From Bettongia penicillata ogilbyi (lineage: Eukaryota > Chordata > Mammalia > Diprotodontia > Potoroidae): a stretch of 64,000 nt of DNA. Position numbers and translations under genes: made by a program. Location: NCBI GenBank assembly GCA_023548195.1, contig JAJHZJ010000076.1, forward strand, positions 930,248 through 994,247. Reading direction: 5' to 3'. The notes beneath the pieces are model-generated. The model was not told where the DNA came from, made no database searches, and worked only from the letters and a program-made list of their open reading frames with translations. This document shows, piece by piece, positions 21,359-32,130 of the stretch; within the stretch, counting starts at the first letter, position 1; each line of letters begins with the position of its first letter.

Positions 21359-23436
21359 GTCTTTCCTAAAATACTGTAACATTAAGTATGACTTTCAAAG
21401 TAAAGAGACAGTTGAAGAAAAACATATTGTTAATCACTTGAAGCACCCAGATCACATTAAGTTGTATAAATTTACTGGAAAATTATTAAGCAACACTATG
21501 TGTGGAATCTTCCTCAATATCAAAATATCATTTGAACTTTATAAGCATAAAGTGTATAATATATATCAAGGAAAGATAAAGACTAAATACATGCAGCTTG
21601 AATCTAGAGTTTGCACTGAATACTTAATTAAGTGATACCTTAAAGCCCATTGTTTCTGTCAAAGCACAATATATTGAACATAAAAAGTAAAGGAGAAGCT
21701 GTGACTGAGTATATCGAGATTTGCTGACATTCTCAAAAATTCTGATAAGGAAGAATATGTTTGATGTATTAATACTAAGACAACACCATTTTAGGTAAAC
21801 CTTTGGGATATACAAGGGACATAACAGTATGTTTGAAAGTATCCTAGCAAAAACTCATACAGTATTAATGAAATAGAGGGTATGCCACCCTAAGTTGCAT
21901 ATACAAAAAATATTCCTTTCAGGTAAAATGGTGGAAAAATCCTGATGGACATTCATTGACCATAGAAAATATGTAAAATATGTAGAAAAATTCTACAAAG
22001 ATAATTTTGGAACAAGTTGACATGTTCAAAAAAGCAATATTTAAAGCTGAAAACTGTTAGTTGCAATTGAGTTTCTCAAAGGCAACTGAAGCAGTGTACT
22101 TTAGATAGTATTTGTGAAAATCAAAAAGTCCTCCATGGATGGCAGCCACATGAACTCAGCCAATAAAACATAGTTGAGGAAAATCGATCAATCGTGTACA
22201 TTTGTGAAAATGGAGGAATTTATTGAGGCAATTTAAAACTAGAACATTACCAAGAAAAAACACAACAGTTATTTGTAAAGAACTGAGATGTAGTGATCAG
22301 AATAGATTATGAAAGGGAATGGAGAGAAACTCTGCCACATATACTTGCCAAATATCTAATAAGATTTTGACCTAGTAGGTAAAATTATCCATTAGTCAGT
22401 TGGTATTTTTCATGGACTAACATATAAAATTCCCATTTTATAATATAAACCTCAAAATGCCTTTGAAAACTCTAACAATAACTTGTTCTAGAAGCTCTTA
22501 TTGAAATTGATCATAATCACCCAGACATAACATGGACCACCAGAGAGAACAATGTTTAAAAAGATGTCACCCATACAAAATATTGGGAATTTTCATGGTG
22601 TGTAAAATGAAAGCATTCAATATATAGAAGTCTAGAAGAAGACAATAAAATCAAGTGGGAAAAGAATCAGTGAATATTACCCCTATTATCCTACTAGAGT
22701 TTCACCAAAGATGTATTAGTGAATGAATTTACATTCTAAGACTTTTATTCAACTATAAAAGCAGTGGTTTTATCATTTACACAAGAATACATATAATATT
22801 AAATATAAAATAAGAAAAATAGAATCATGACTGTATTTGAGACTCACTAGAAAATAAAATAAGGAGATATTAATAATAGTAATAATATAAAGTATTCATT
22901 GAAACAATCACTTCACCTTCTTTTAAAATTAACTACTTTTGTCAGATGAGAAAACCTCCATTGATTCAATCAGTCAAACAGGTGGCTAAGAACTAGGTGT
23001 GAATAAAGCCTAGACATATCTACTGAAGCAAGTAATTAATTGAGAGTATTTTGACTAGGTATAAGATATCCATAAAAATGTTTCATTATTCAATTTTTCT
23101 ACATTTTCAACATTTTTATACATTATACATTTTTTTACATTTTTAAGCCTGAACTCACTTTTCCTTGGAAGCTATATGTGCATTGATGGTAGTGTGCTCC
23201 AAACTTTTGAAGAGAAATTATGTTTTTAAAAAAATCAACCATTCTTACTATACAACCATAATAAAATACTCAGGTTGGTGAGAGGTACTATAAAGAACCT
23301 CTCAATCATTTAGTTTTCCTAGAACCTTGAGGAGACAAAGAGGATATGATCTCTAGGGAACTGAACTGACATTGTATATGGGCATAATTTGAAGAAGTCC
23401 AGAATTTGTTCTACAATTATGATGAGAACTAAATAC
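21359..23436. other. Unassigned 2.1-kb AT-rich stretch
   Basis: Neither a gene nor a repeat family was recognised. The frames at 21357-21635 and 21624-21815 begin at the HAL1 border or lack motifs. Some patches read like decayed coding sequence, but no domain can be named. Confidence 0.35.
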
Positions 23437-24229
23437 AAAGAAACACAAAATCTTACCGAGCCAAGATGAGAGAGTGAGGCAGTAACGCATCCAAACCCTC
23501 CCAACATTCCCTTCCAAACAACTTTAATGCTATCAAATAGAATTCTGAATTGTCCAAGTCAAAAAAAGGCTGAAGTGAGACATTTTTGTAGCCCAATACA
23601 ACTTAGGAAGTCAAAAGAAGAGGTCTGTAACGCTGAGATCAAGGTAAGCATGGAACACAAAATGTGGCAGCACCAGTGGTAAACCTTGAAAGCACCTATA
23701 AAAGCAGCAACAGCTTCAAGATTTCTCAGCAAAGAGACAACCAGGAGGTCAGACAGCTGATTAGAAAAAAAAATACAGGGGACAAATTTATATTCAGTGC
23801 TGTACCCTGTTGCATTACCCATGTGGAATTCTGTGTCATAGTTCCAAGGCTGACAGAAATGCTAACCTTAGAAGCTATAGGAAGTATGTAGGAAGAAGCT
23901 ATACTTCCTGGATAAAGAACAGAACTCAAGCCGGGAGAGAAGTGACCACTCCTCAATTCAGATCACAAAATTTTAGAAACTTCAAAAAAAATACAGATCC
24001 CCAAATCTAGCTCTGAAAATAGCGGTGTGAAAGAAGCCGACGCTTGGGAAAGTGCCCTTCCTCCATCCCAAGAAGAGAGTCAAACATTATCATAAAATTA
24101 AAACTCCAGAAATACTCTGGGAAACAAAGAAAAACAGCAGCCAAAATAAGGGAATTGACCTTAAAAGCTACTATGGTGACAAGGAATATTAAAAGACAAA
24201 CTCTTGGAGAAGATTAAAAAAAGTGAAAA

Positions 24230-25620
24230 CAGTTTTCCACAAAGCCTCAGAAAAATGCAAATTGGATACAAGACCAATAACAATTCCTGGAAGCTCTAAA
24301 GAAAGAGGTTAGCGCAATGATGGGGGGGCTGGGGAGGCATGAAAAAAAAGAGTGAGAGTGATAGGAGAAAAATTATGAAAGGTGAATTAAGAGCTTGGTA
24401 AAAGTCAAAAATACTTAAGAAATTAACATCTTAAAAATAGAATTGGAAAAGTGGTAAATACAAGTAATAATAGTTTAAATGGAGAGATTTTCATATTCAT
24501 TAATAGGTCCATGCGGCCATAGGCAAACCTGAGTCATATGAGTCTGAGTTACATGGGACATGGTAGAAAGAGTTTGCTGGGTGGAACAGGAAAGATGGAA
24601 CAGAAAAAGGCAGAGTTAGAGCAGAGCTTAGAGGAGGTCAGTCAGAGCTAGGAAGGATGCAAACAAACAGGCATCTGGCTAGTGTGAGTGATTTTGTGTT
24701 TGTGATTTTGTTTAAGGGAGTCTGCTTGTGATTTGTTTAATGGATCTGGTTTATGGGAGGCCTAGCAGAGGGAAAGCTTGGGACTGGTGTTGTCTTCTGC
24801 ATTATTACTATATATAGATTTTTGTTATTATGATGACTTTGGCATTCTGATGTCTGAATAAATGTTTTGGTTCTGTCTTTCCTGTGGAGAGTCTGTTGTA
24901 TTTCATGACTGGTATATTTATGGCTACTATAGGTTCTGTGAATATCTCATTGCTGCTACAAAGCAACACAAGAATTCATTGAAGAGAAGATCTCCTTCAA
25001 AATTAAAACTGGGCAAGTGAAAGGGAATGACTCCAAGAGACATCAAGAAACAATAAAACAAAGTAAAAAGAATGAGAATGAAAGAAGACAATGTAAAATA
25101 TGTCATCTGACCTGGAAAAGAAATAGAAGACATATCGACTGAAAATCATGATGAAAAAATAACCTACATGTCATATTTCAAGAATTTCCTTGATATAAGG
25201 AAAACTGACACCTTATCTTAGAACAAGAAGGTAAAATAGAAATGGAAAGAATCGACCTCCTAAAAGCCATTCCAATACACCCAGGAATGCTATAACCAAA
25301 TTCAAGAGAATATGTTGTACAGAGACCAGAAAGAAACCATCTATGTACTATGAAACCAGTCAGCATCACACACAATTTAGTAGATTCCATGGTAAAGGAA
25401 TGGAGAGCTAGGAATAAAATATTCTGGAAGTCAAAGGAGCTAAGATTACATTCAAGAATAACCTATACCCTAAAACAGAATATAATCCTTTAGGGGGAAA
25501 AGGGGTATTTGATAAAATAGAGCATTTTCAGGCACTGCTGATGAAAATATCAAAACTGGACAAAAATTTTGACATTCAAACACATCTCAAAAGAAGAAGA
25601 ATTAAGAGGTAAACATGAAA
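24230..25620 (+). pseudogene. L1 ORF1 remnant, interrupted by an LTR
   Basis: Coiled-coil-coding part before the insertion ('gagagtgataggagaaaaat', 'agagcttggtaaaa', 'tagaattggaaaag'); RRM and C-terminal parts after it ('gccattccaatacacccag' region, 'ggaagtcaaaggagctaaga', 'agaataacctatacc', 'gagcattttcaggcactgct'). The latter correspond to the K-A-K-E-L-G, R-I-T-Y-P and E-D-F-Q-S segments of copy A. Many stops and frameshifts; no usable frame. Confidence 0.7.
24465..24967 (+). mobile_element. Probable solo LTR inside L1 ORF1
   Basis: About 500 bases that interrupt the ORF1 sequence at a precise point: 'acaag' at 24460-24464 is repeated at 24968-24972, and ORF1 resumes directly after it. The insert has a TATA-like 'tatatatag' near 24811 and an AATAAA at 24857, ~45 bases apart, followed by a T/G-rich stretch with 'tgtctttcctgtggagagtc', an LTR-like U3-R-U5 order. 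The outer dinucleotides are not a clean TG...CA, so the ends have mutated or the duplication is 5-7 bases. No internal retroviral genes are present. Orientation is inferred from the TATA-AATAAA order. Confidence 0.55.
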
Positions 25621-25967
25621 AAGAAATAATAAGGGAATTAATAAAGTTAAGCAGTTTATATTGCTAAATTAAAGACAATAAATGTAACCCTTTAGAACTT
25701 TGTTATTATTGGGGGAGTCAGAAGGAATCTACATAGAGGGCAAAGGTGTGAGATGATGATGTTGAAATGATCTCAAAACAAAAATGAAAGAGTGAGGAAA
25801 AGGGATATAATGAAGGAGTGGGAAGGGAGGGGAAGAATGTAGAAAATTATCTAACATAAAAAAAAGAATACAAAAAAAGAGCTTTTACAGAGGAAGGGAG
25901 AAAAAAAGAGTGGCTGAGTAATGTTTGGACTTCAGCCTCTTTAGATTTGTTTCAAAGAGGGAAGAAT

Positions 25968-26115
25968 ACACACGCATATGCATATACACACAAACATGCA
26001 TATATACATATATATGTTCAATATGTTCAAATTAATGTATGTATATTAATTTATGTGTATGTATATATACATATATACGTATGTTTATGTATGTGTCCTT
26101 ATGTGTGTGTATCAA
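25968..26115. repeat. Imperfect CATA/TATG microsatellite at the L1 deletion junction
   Basis: Alternating CATA, TATA, TATG and TGTG units. It lies between the HAL1-like post-ORF1 region and the first recognisable ORF2 sequence. Confidence 0.85.
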
Positions 26116-26159
26116 AACCTTTTAGGAAAAACAGGGCAAAAAGAGAAAGATAAATAGAA

Positions 26160-28245
26160 AGCACTAGAAAGCAAAGGAATAAATGGAGCTTTCTGTAAAA
26201 TAATAGTGTCTGTCTAAAGCCATAAGCAAGAATCATCTTTACCAGTAAGACCAGGAATAAGGCAAGGAGGTCCATTTTCACTACAATTATTCAATATTAT
26301 GTGAAAATTATTATTTCAGTTATGTCTGACTCTTCATGATCCCAACTGGAGTTTTCTTGGCAAAAATACTAGAGTGTTTTGTCACTTCCTTTTTCATCTC
26401 ATTTTACAGAGGAAACTGAAGGAAACAGTGTTAAGTGACTTGTCCAAGGTCCCCAAAACAGTAAATATCTGAGGTCAGATTTGAACTCAGAAAGATGAGT
26501 CTTCCTGACTCCAGATCCTACATTCTATCCCCTGGAGCAGTGGATGCTAGCTACCCAACTTAGTATTGATATTATAGCACTAAGACAAGAAAAAGGAATA
26601 GGAGAAATCAGAGTAGGCAATGAGGAAACAAAACTAGCACTCTTTGCAGATAAATGATGGTATACCTAGAGAACCCTAAAGAATCAACTGCAAAAATCAG
26701 TTGGAGCAATTAGCAATTTCAGTAGAGTTGCTGATTCTAAAATAACCATCCCTGCAAAATTGTCAACATTTCTAGATACTACCAACAAGACAGAGAAGGA
26801 AGAAATAGAAAGAGAAAATCCCTTCAAACTATATCTACCTGCCAAGACAAAATCAGTGCTTATATGAACATATCTACAAAGTACTTTTCACTCAAATAAA
26901 GGCATATCTAAACAAATGAAGAAATATGTATTGCTAATGGGTAGACCCAGCCAGTATAATAAAAACAATTCTACCTAAATTACTTGTTCAGTGCTATAGA
27001 AATGAAACAATCAGTGAATTGTTTTATGCAGCTAGAAAAAATAATAAAATTCCTGTGAAAGAACAAAATGTTAAGAATATCAAGAGAATCAAGGGGAAAA
27101 AAGTGAAATTAAGTGCCTATAAGCATCAGATTTCAAGCTACCTTGCAAAGTGATAATAATAAAAACAGTCTGATACTGACTAAGAATTAGAGTGATTGAT
27201 CTAGGAATTCATTAAATAATACATAATACATATTCAGGTAAATAATACATAGTTGTAAATGATAATTGTAATTTAATGTTTGATAAATCAGAAGATCCAA
27301 TTTTTGTCAAAATTAACAGGAAAACGAGAGAATTGATGGCAGAAGCAGTATCAATCAACATCTGACATTGTATACCATGGTCAGGTAAAAATAAGTAAGT
27401 GACTTAGATATAAAGTGTGATAATACAAACAAGTGACTGGAGATTGCAAATTTTACCTCAAAAAGCTGTGGATAAGGGAAAAAAATTTATGACCAAGCAA
27501 GAGATAGAGAAGATCATGGGAAATAAAATGGATAATTTTGATTACATGAAATTGAAAAAGTTTTGCACAATGGAAAACACTGATGTCAAAAATAGAAGAA
27601 AACTAATTTGGAGGGGGGGAGATTACAACATTTTCCCCCCTGATAATGTCTTAATTTCTCAAATATTTAACAAATTGAGTCAAATTTCTAAAAATAATAG
27701 CTGTTCCCCAGTTGATAATTAGTCAAGATAATTGAACTGGGAGTAAAACATTTTAACTTTCTATAGCAACTCACACCATCATTTTGGCTAATATAAAACA
27801 GAAGGAAAATGGCAAATGTGGGAGGGGAGTATGAGGAAAAATAGGTGCAGTAATATATCGTTGGTGGAGTTGCAAAGTGATTCAATCATTCTGGAAAACA
27901 ATTTGGAACTATGCTCGAGAGGTCATAAAACTGTGTGTACCCTTTGACCCAGTGATACCAATATTCCAAAGAGAATAATGAAAGAGGAAAAGGACACGTG
28001 TACAAAAATATTTATAGTAGGTTTTTTGTGCAGTGGCAAAAAACTAGAAATTAAGAAATTTCCATCAATTGGGGAATGGCTGAAGTGGCAATATTTTATT
28101 GTGACAGAATATTATTGTGCTATAAAAAATGATGAGAAGGATGGTTTCAGGGGAAAAAAACACAAGAAGACTTATATGAACTGATGAAAAGTGAAGTGAA
28201 AAGACCCAGAAGAACACTGTACACAGTGACAACAATATTATAACA
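26160..28245 (+). pseudogene. L1 ORF2 remnant (late reverse transcriptase to C-terminus)
   Basis: The first clear match is the segment reading L-P-V-R-P-G-I-R-Q-G-G-P (about 26240-26275), which corresponds to the conserved R-x-G-x-R-Q-G-C-P-L-S motif. After a nested SINE come 'gtaggcaatgaggaaacaaa' and the F-A-D-D box at 26637-26655, broken by a frame change ('tttgcagataaatgatggta'). Later frames at 27417-27722 and 27978-28184 carry the M-T-K-Q-E-I-E and A-I-K-N-D-E segments of the C-terminal half. The endonuclease and the amino-terminal reverse-transcriptase motifs are absent. Non-functional. Confidence 0.8.
26296..26565 (-). repeat. MAR1-like SINE with RTE-type tail nested in L1 ORF2
   Basis: Antisense order: tail 'cagttatgtctgactcttcat' (RTE/BovB-like end), 'ttttcttggcaaaaatac', 'tttacagaggaaactgaa', 'agtgacttgtccaaggtc', 'cttcctgactccagatcct', head 'ctatcccctggagcagtgg'. 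It splits the reverse-transcriptase coding sequence between the R-Q-G and F-A-D-D motifs. Confidence 0.85.
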
Positions 28246-28604
28246 ATAACAAACTGTGAAAGATTTAGCTACTTTTTTCAATGAAATGATCCATAACAAT
28301 TTCAAAGGACTTTTGATTAAATATGTTATTCAGCTCCATAATTAGGACTGATGAAATTCAAGTGTAAATTGGAGCATAATTTTTTAAACTTTCTTATTTT
28401 TTTCTTGTTTTCTTTTTGCAACATAACTAATGCAGAAATAGTTTTGAATGATTTCACATATATGATTGATATCACATTGCTTTGCTTGTCTTCTCAGTTG
28501 GTAGTAGAGTGCTAGGCAGGAGGGAGAGAATTTGGAACTCACGTTTTTTAAATGAATCTTAACAATAAATAAATTTACTTTTCAGAAAAGAAACACGGAA
28601 ATTC

Positions 28605-29282
28605 ATGGATGGTAAAACATCAGAAGCACTATATCTTTCGTAAACTGATGACAGATTTCTGTACTACAGAGACCACAAAATATCCATGAGAATTCAACCA
28701 TTATATAGGAATCATAGAATTAGTTCTGCTAAGATTGTTATCCATAATGACACAGACAGCATTGATTCATAAAATTCTAAGAATTATGTTTTCAATAAAT
28801 TACCATTCCAAATACACACAGCCTATGAGCAAATTAAAATGAGACGCCTTAAAAATCATACAGAACTAGTGGAAGAAATCAAAACCTTATTTATCTTGAT
28901 GAGATGTAGGATTTTAAGTTATTCCAAAGACATATCAGAGACCCTACAGAAGACAGTCACACATGAAGTTTTACTAAGTTGCAAACACGAAAAACTAATT
29001 TTATCCTATATGCAGTAATGTGCAGAATAATAAATATGAAAATAGTAGTGGTATAGTAATTGTACAATTATTTTTACCAGGGTTGTTTTTGTTTGAACTC
29101 CATAAAAAGATCAAGTTCTTTTATCATCATCATCATCAAACATCAATAACATCATCATTATATCTATTTTAACCTCTTCCATACCCTGAAACCTCTAATT
29201 CAAATATGCTTGGGAAAATAAAGTTCAAAAATTGTTGTCAAAGACATAGCCCCCAGGAAATAAGTGACAAATAATCATCATT
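28605..29282. other. Unassigned AT-rich stretch
   Basis: No family recognised. A short CATCAT run lies at 29126-29160. Confidence 0.4.
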
Positions 29283-29499
29283 GCTTAGAACAGGAGTGGG
29301 GAACCTGTAATGCCGAGATCCCACATGGCCCTCTAGGTCCTCAAGTGAGTGCTTTGATTGAATCCAGATTTCACAGAGCAAATCCCTTAATAAAATGATT
29401 TGTTCGTTAAAACTTGGATTCAGTCAAAAGGCTTTACCTAAGAACCTAGAAGACCATATGTGTCCTCGAGGCTGCACATTCCCCACTCCTGACCTAGAA
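29283..29499. mobile_element. Palindromic hAT-type MITE (29291-29491) with 8-bp duplication
   Basis: The ends are 'caggagtggggaacctg' and, inverted, 'cattccccactcctg'. The inner arms also pair ('ccctctaggtcctcaagtg' with the worn 'cctaagaacctagaagacc'; 'aaatcccttaataaaatgat' near the centre), so the whole 201 bp is an imperfect palindrome with no coding capacity. The flanks 'gcttagaa' (29283-29290) and 'acctagaa' (29492-29499) match at 6 of 8 positions, the duplication length typical of hAT transposons. It would need a hAT transposase in trans. Confidence 0.8.
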
Positions 29500-29984
29500 A
29501 TTTGCTTTTTTCTTTCTCTGTTTCCAAGAGATCACAGTGTACTGTGATGGACTAAACACCTACAATACAGAAACAATGCAAAGTAACTCATGCTGATACA
29601 TATAAAGCATAACATTTAGAAAATGGCATTACAATGTACCTTGCAAGTACACCACTCAATCAAGAAGGGGTATCATTCATATCTTTTACTCCAAACAACC
29701 CAATTTTCTCTCCATTTACATTTAGAGACCTAGGTGAGCAATCCAACACAACTCCCCTGAGTGCCCCAACTTTTGGTTACTACCAGTAGGCAGCTTCAAA
29801 GTGGAAAAAGTTTCTACTAGACTGGCAACTAATGGCCTGGATTTAATGATCCTACAGTTCAACTATCATGTATCCTTTATTGTGGAAACTCTAAATACTG
29901 CTCTAGGAGAGTCTTGTAGAAGGTCTTGGAGATTATGTTATACTTTATAGAGATGGCATTGATTTGCTTTCTTCTATTAGGTTC
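29500..29984. other. Unassigned stretch
   Basis: No gene or repeat family recognised. Confidence 0.4.
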
Positions 29985-30190
29985 TAGGAATATTTTTACA
30001 TGATTATTAATAGTTTTCATATCTTGCTGTGAAAACTGCCTGTTCATATTCTTTCTCTATTAATCAAGAGGAATGACTTTTTATTTTTACAAATCTGAGT
30101 CAGAAATTTCATACAAAGGTTTTGCCTCCTAATTAACTGTATCCTATTTCTCTTCTAATTTTATCTTCATTGGAATATCAATGATGAAAA
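29985..30190 (-). mobile_element. L1 ORF2 fragment
   Basis: Antisense ORF2: 'gaaaactgcctgttcatatt', 'gaatgactttttatttttac', 'aaatctgagtcag' correspond to the reverse of 'gaacaggcagttttc' and 'acaagtcattctcc' seen on the plus strand at 9190-9250. Short and old. Confidence 0.65.
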
Positions 30191-31138
30191 ACGTTACCTA
30201 CCTCCTGAAAGAGTAGTGATGGACTCAATATTCAGAATATACATATATGTTTGGACATGAAGAATGAGGGAATTTGTTTTGCTTGAATATATACATATAT
30301 ATTTATGTACATATATACATGTGCATATGTGTATACACACTCATATATACATGCACACACACATATACACATATGTTACAAGGGTTTTAACTTTCTTCCC
30401 GCCCTTCCTCTCATACATACAGTGGTGAAGGCAAGGGAGAAAAAACATTTTACTTAAACAAAGGTTAATTTAAATGTGATAGCTGAATTACTCTGGAATT
30501 CTGAAGAAGAATATGACTCAGAGCATATTACCCTTTCCTGAAATTTTCTTTATGCTAAATCATGACCAAAGTATATTATATAATTGATCCACTAAACCTA
30601 AGTTCTCAACTTTGAAACTGTCAAAATGCTCATACTTAATACCCGTAAGCATACACAATTTCCCTGAACCTTCATTTTTTTTTCCTCTACTTAGAATTGG
30701 AATTTATGTCCTAACAGCAAAATGTTTTGTTCTTTTCTGGTATTCACATGTGTACATGGTGATAAGTGTAGGAATTTCAATCAGAGTTAATTTTCCTTTG
30801 TATAGCTCAGGTATTAGTATTCACCTCATCTTTTTTCCTCATAGTTGCAAAAAATACCCTTTATCCTTATGTAGTAGACCATAAAGGAAAGGAAAATGCA
30901 GATTCAACTTTTCTTAATGTATACAGTATCAACTAAATTGAATACTCTTTATCATTGGCATGTTGTATGAAATCTATGAGAAAGATAAAAATAAAGCAGT
31001 AAATAAAGTTAATTCTTATCAATATTGATATATGTGGAATAAACTATGGGCATAATCAGGAATTACAATATTTTGCATATTGAAAAAAAGAAGAATTCTA
31101 TTTTTAATGTGCTTATCTCCAATGGGGAAGAGAAAGGG
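30191..31138. other. Unassigned stretch with a TATACA microsatellite
   Basis: Imperfect TATA/CATA/CACA repeats at about 30236-30375. The sequence around it ('gagggaatttgttttgcttga', 'ttacaagggtttt') looks like the tail of an old interspersed repeat that I cannot name. No gene. Confidence 0.4.
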
Positions 31139-31139
31139 G

Positions 31140-31205
<66 letters not shown>

Positions 31206-31258
31206 CAGAGACAGAGAGACAGAGAGACAGAGAGACAGAGACAAAGAGAGACACACAA
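31140..31258. repeat. (GA)n-(GAGACA)n microsatellite
   Basis: Pure GA from 31141 to about 31185, then GAGACA and GACAGAGA units to 31258. The frames over it on both strands are low-complexity artefacts. Confidence 0.95.
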
Positions 31259-31259
31259 A

Positions 31260-31972
31260 CATATTGTCAGAGTATAATTCTTGGACTCTTGCCAAGAATG
31301 CTTTCTAGCCATACTTTAGTGACCAGTGTCATTAATCTATTTTTCTAGTCTGTGATGGAAAGGTGAATAAGAGGTTAAAAAATATTTCATAAAGAAAATG
31401 CATGGAGAATGAAATGGCCCCTGTAAAATCAAAACAAAATTGGAAAGTGTATAGAAATTATAAGATAGGAAATAGCAAAGCCCTCACTATTTAGAAAAGT
31501 CAGACAATCTGAGAAAGCACCATCATTAATGACTTTTTGTAACTGGAGTAAGGAAGATATAATGGAAGGGTAAGGCCACTCCCCTCAGTGTTTGATATTA
31601 AGGTTAAAAAGTTCAGCTACTATATAGAAACTCTATCTTGAAAGAGATAGCTATGTTTTCACGAGTGACACAGCATTGGTTAGAGGGAGGACGGGGAACA
31701 GGTGGAGGGAGATGCACTGCTAGCACAAACTCAACTCTAGAAGGCAAGGAGGCAAGGTTATATTCAATGTTTAGAGTATAACCTAGAGTTCTAGTTTACT
31801 GCATTTTGATAAGATTATTTTCATGAGCAGAGAGAATGCAAACTTAAGGCAACACGACTCCCTTCCAAATTCAAACCCAGATCAAGTCAATGTACTCTTT
31901 ACCCACAGGAAGTCTTATGCAAATAAACCAAGTTTGAACTCTGGTTATAAAGAAGCAGATAGATAGTCAAGA
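31260..31972. other. Unassigned stretch
   Basis: No gene or repeat family recognised. Confidence 0.4.
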
Positions 31973-32130
31973 AAATATTTATCAAGTTCTTACTAATGTT
32001 CCTGACACTCTGCTCAGTACTGACACTGTGCTTAGCACTGACATAGAAATAGAAGTAAATGCAAGTAAAAAGAAGTGGTTCTTACCTTAGGGAGTATACA
32101 TTCTAAAGGCAGACAATAATACATAAAAGT
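31973..32130 (-). mobile_element. L2 3' tail fragment
   Basis: Antisense tail: 'tatttatcaagttcttacta', 'ctgctcagtactgaca', 'ctgtgcttagcactgaca', 'ttaccttagggagtatacat', 'tctaaaggcagacaataata'. Contains a short internal duplication of the 'ctcagtactgacac' segment. Sequence to 32424 may belong to the same copy but is too worn to assign. Confidence 0.6.

Larger units (their letters stand above)
23437..28604 (+). mobile_element. LINE-1 insertion with internally deleted ORF2, bounded by a target duplication
   Basis: The flanks 'aaagaaacacaaaatc' (23437-23452) and 'aaagaaacacggaaattc' (28587-28604) share ten exact bases plus further similarity, so the block between them probably arrived as one insertion. 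Order: 5' UTR from about 23455 ('gagccaagatgagagagtga'), ORF1 (from about 24230 to 25620, split by an LTR), a HAL1-like post-ORF1 region (about 25620-25960), a CATA/TATG microsatellite (25968-26115), ORF2 from the middle of the reverse transcriptase to its C-terminus (about 26160-28245, split by a SINE), a 3' UTR and a tail near 28585. The endonuclease and the first part of the reverse transcriptase, roughly 2 kb, are missing. ORFs are heavily frameshifted. Confidence 0.75.
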
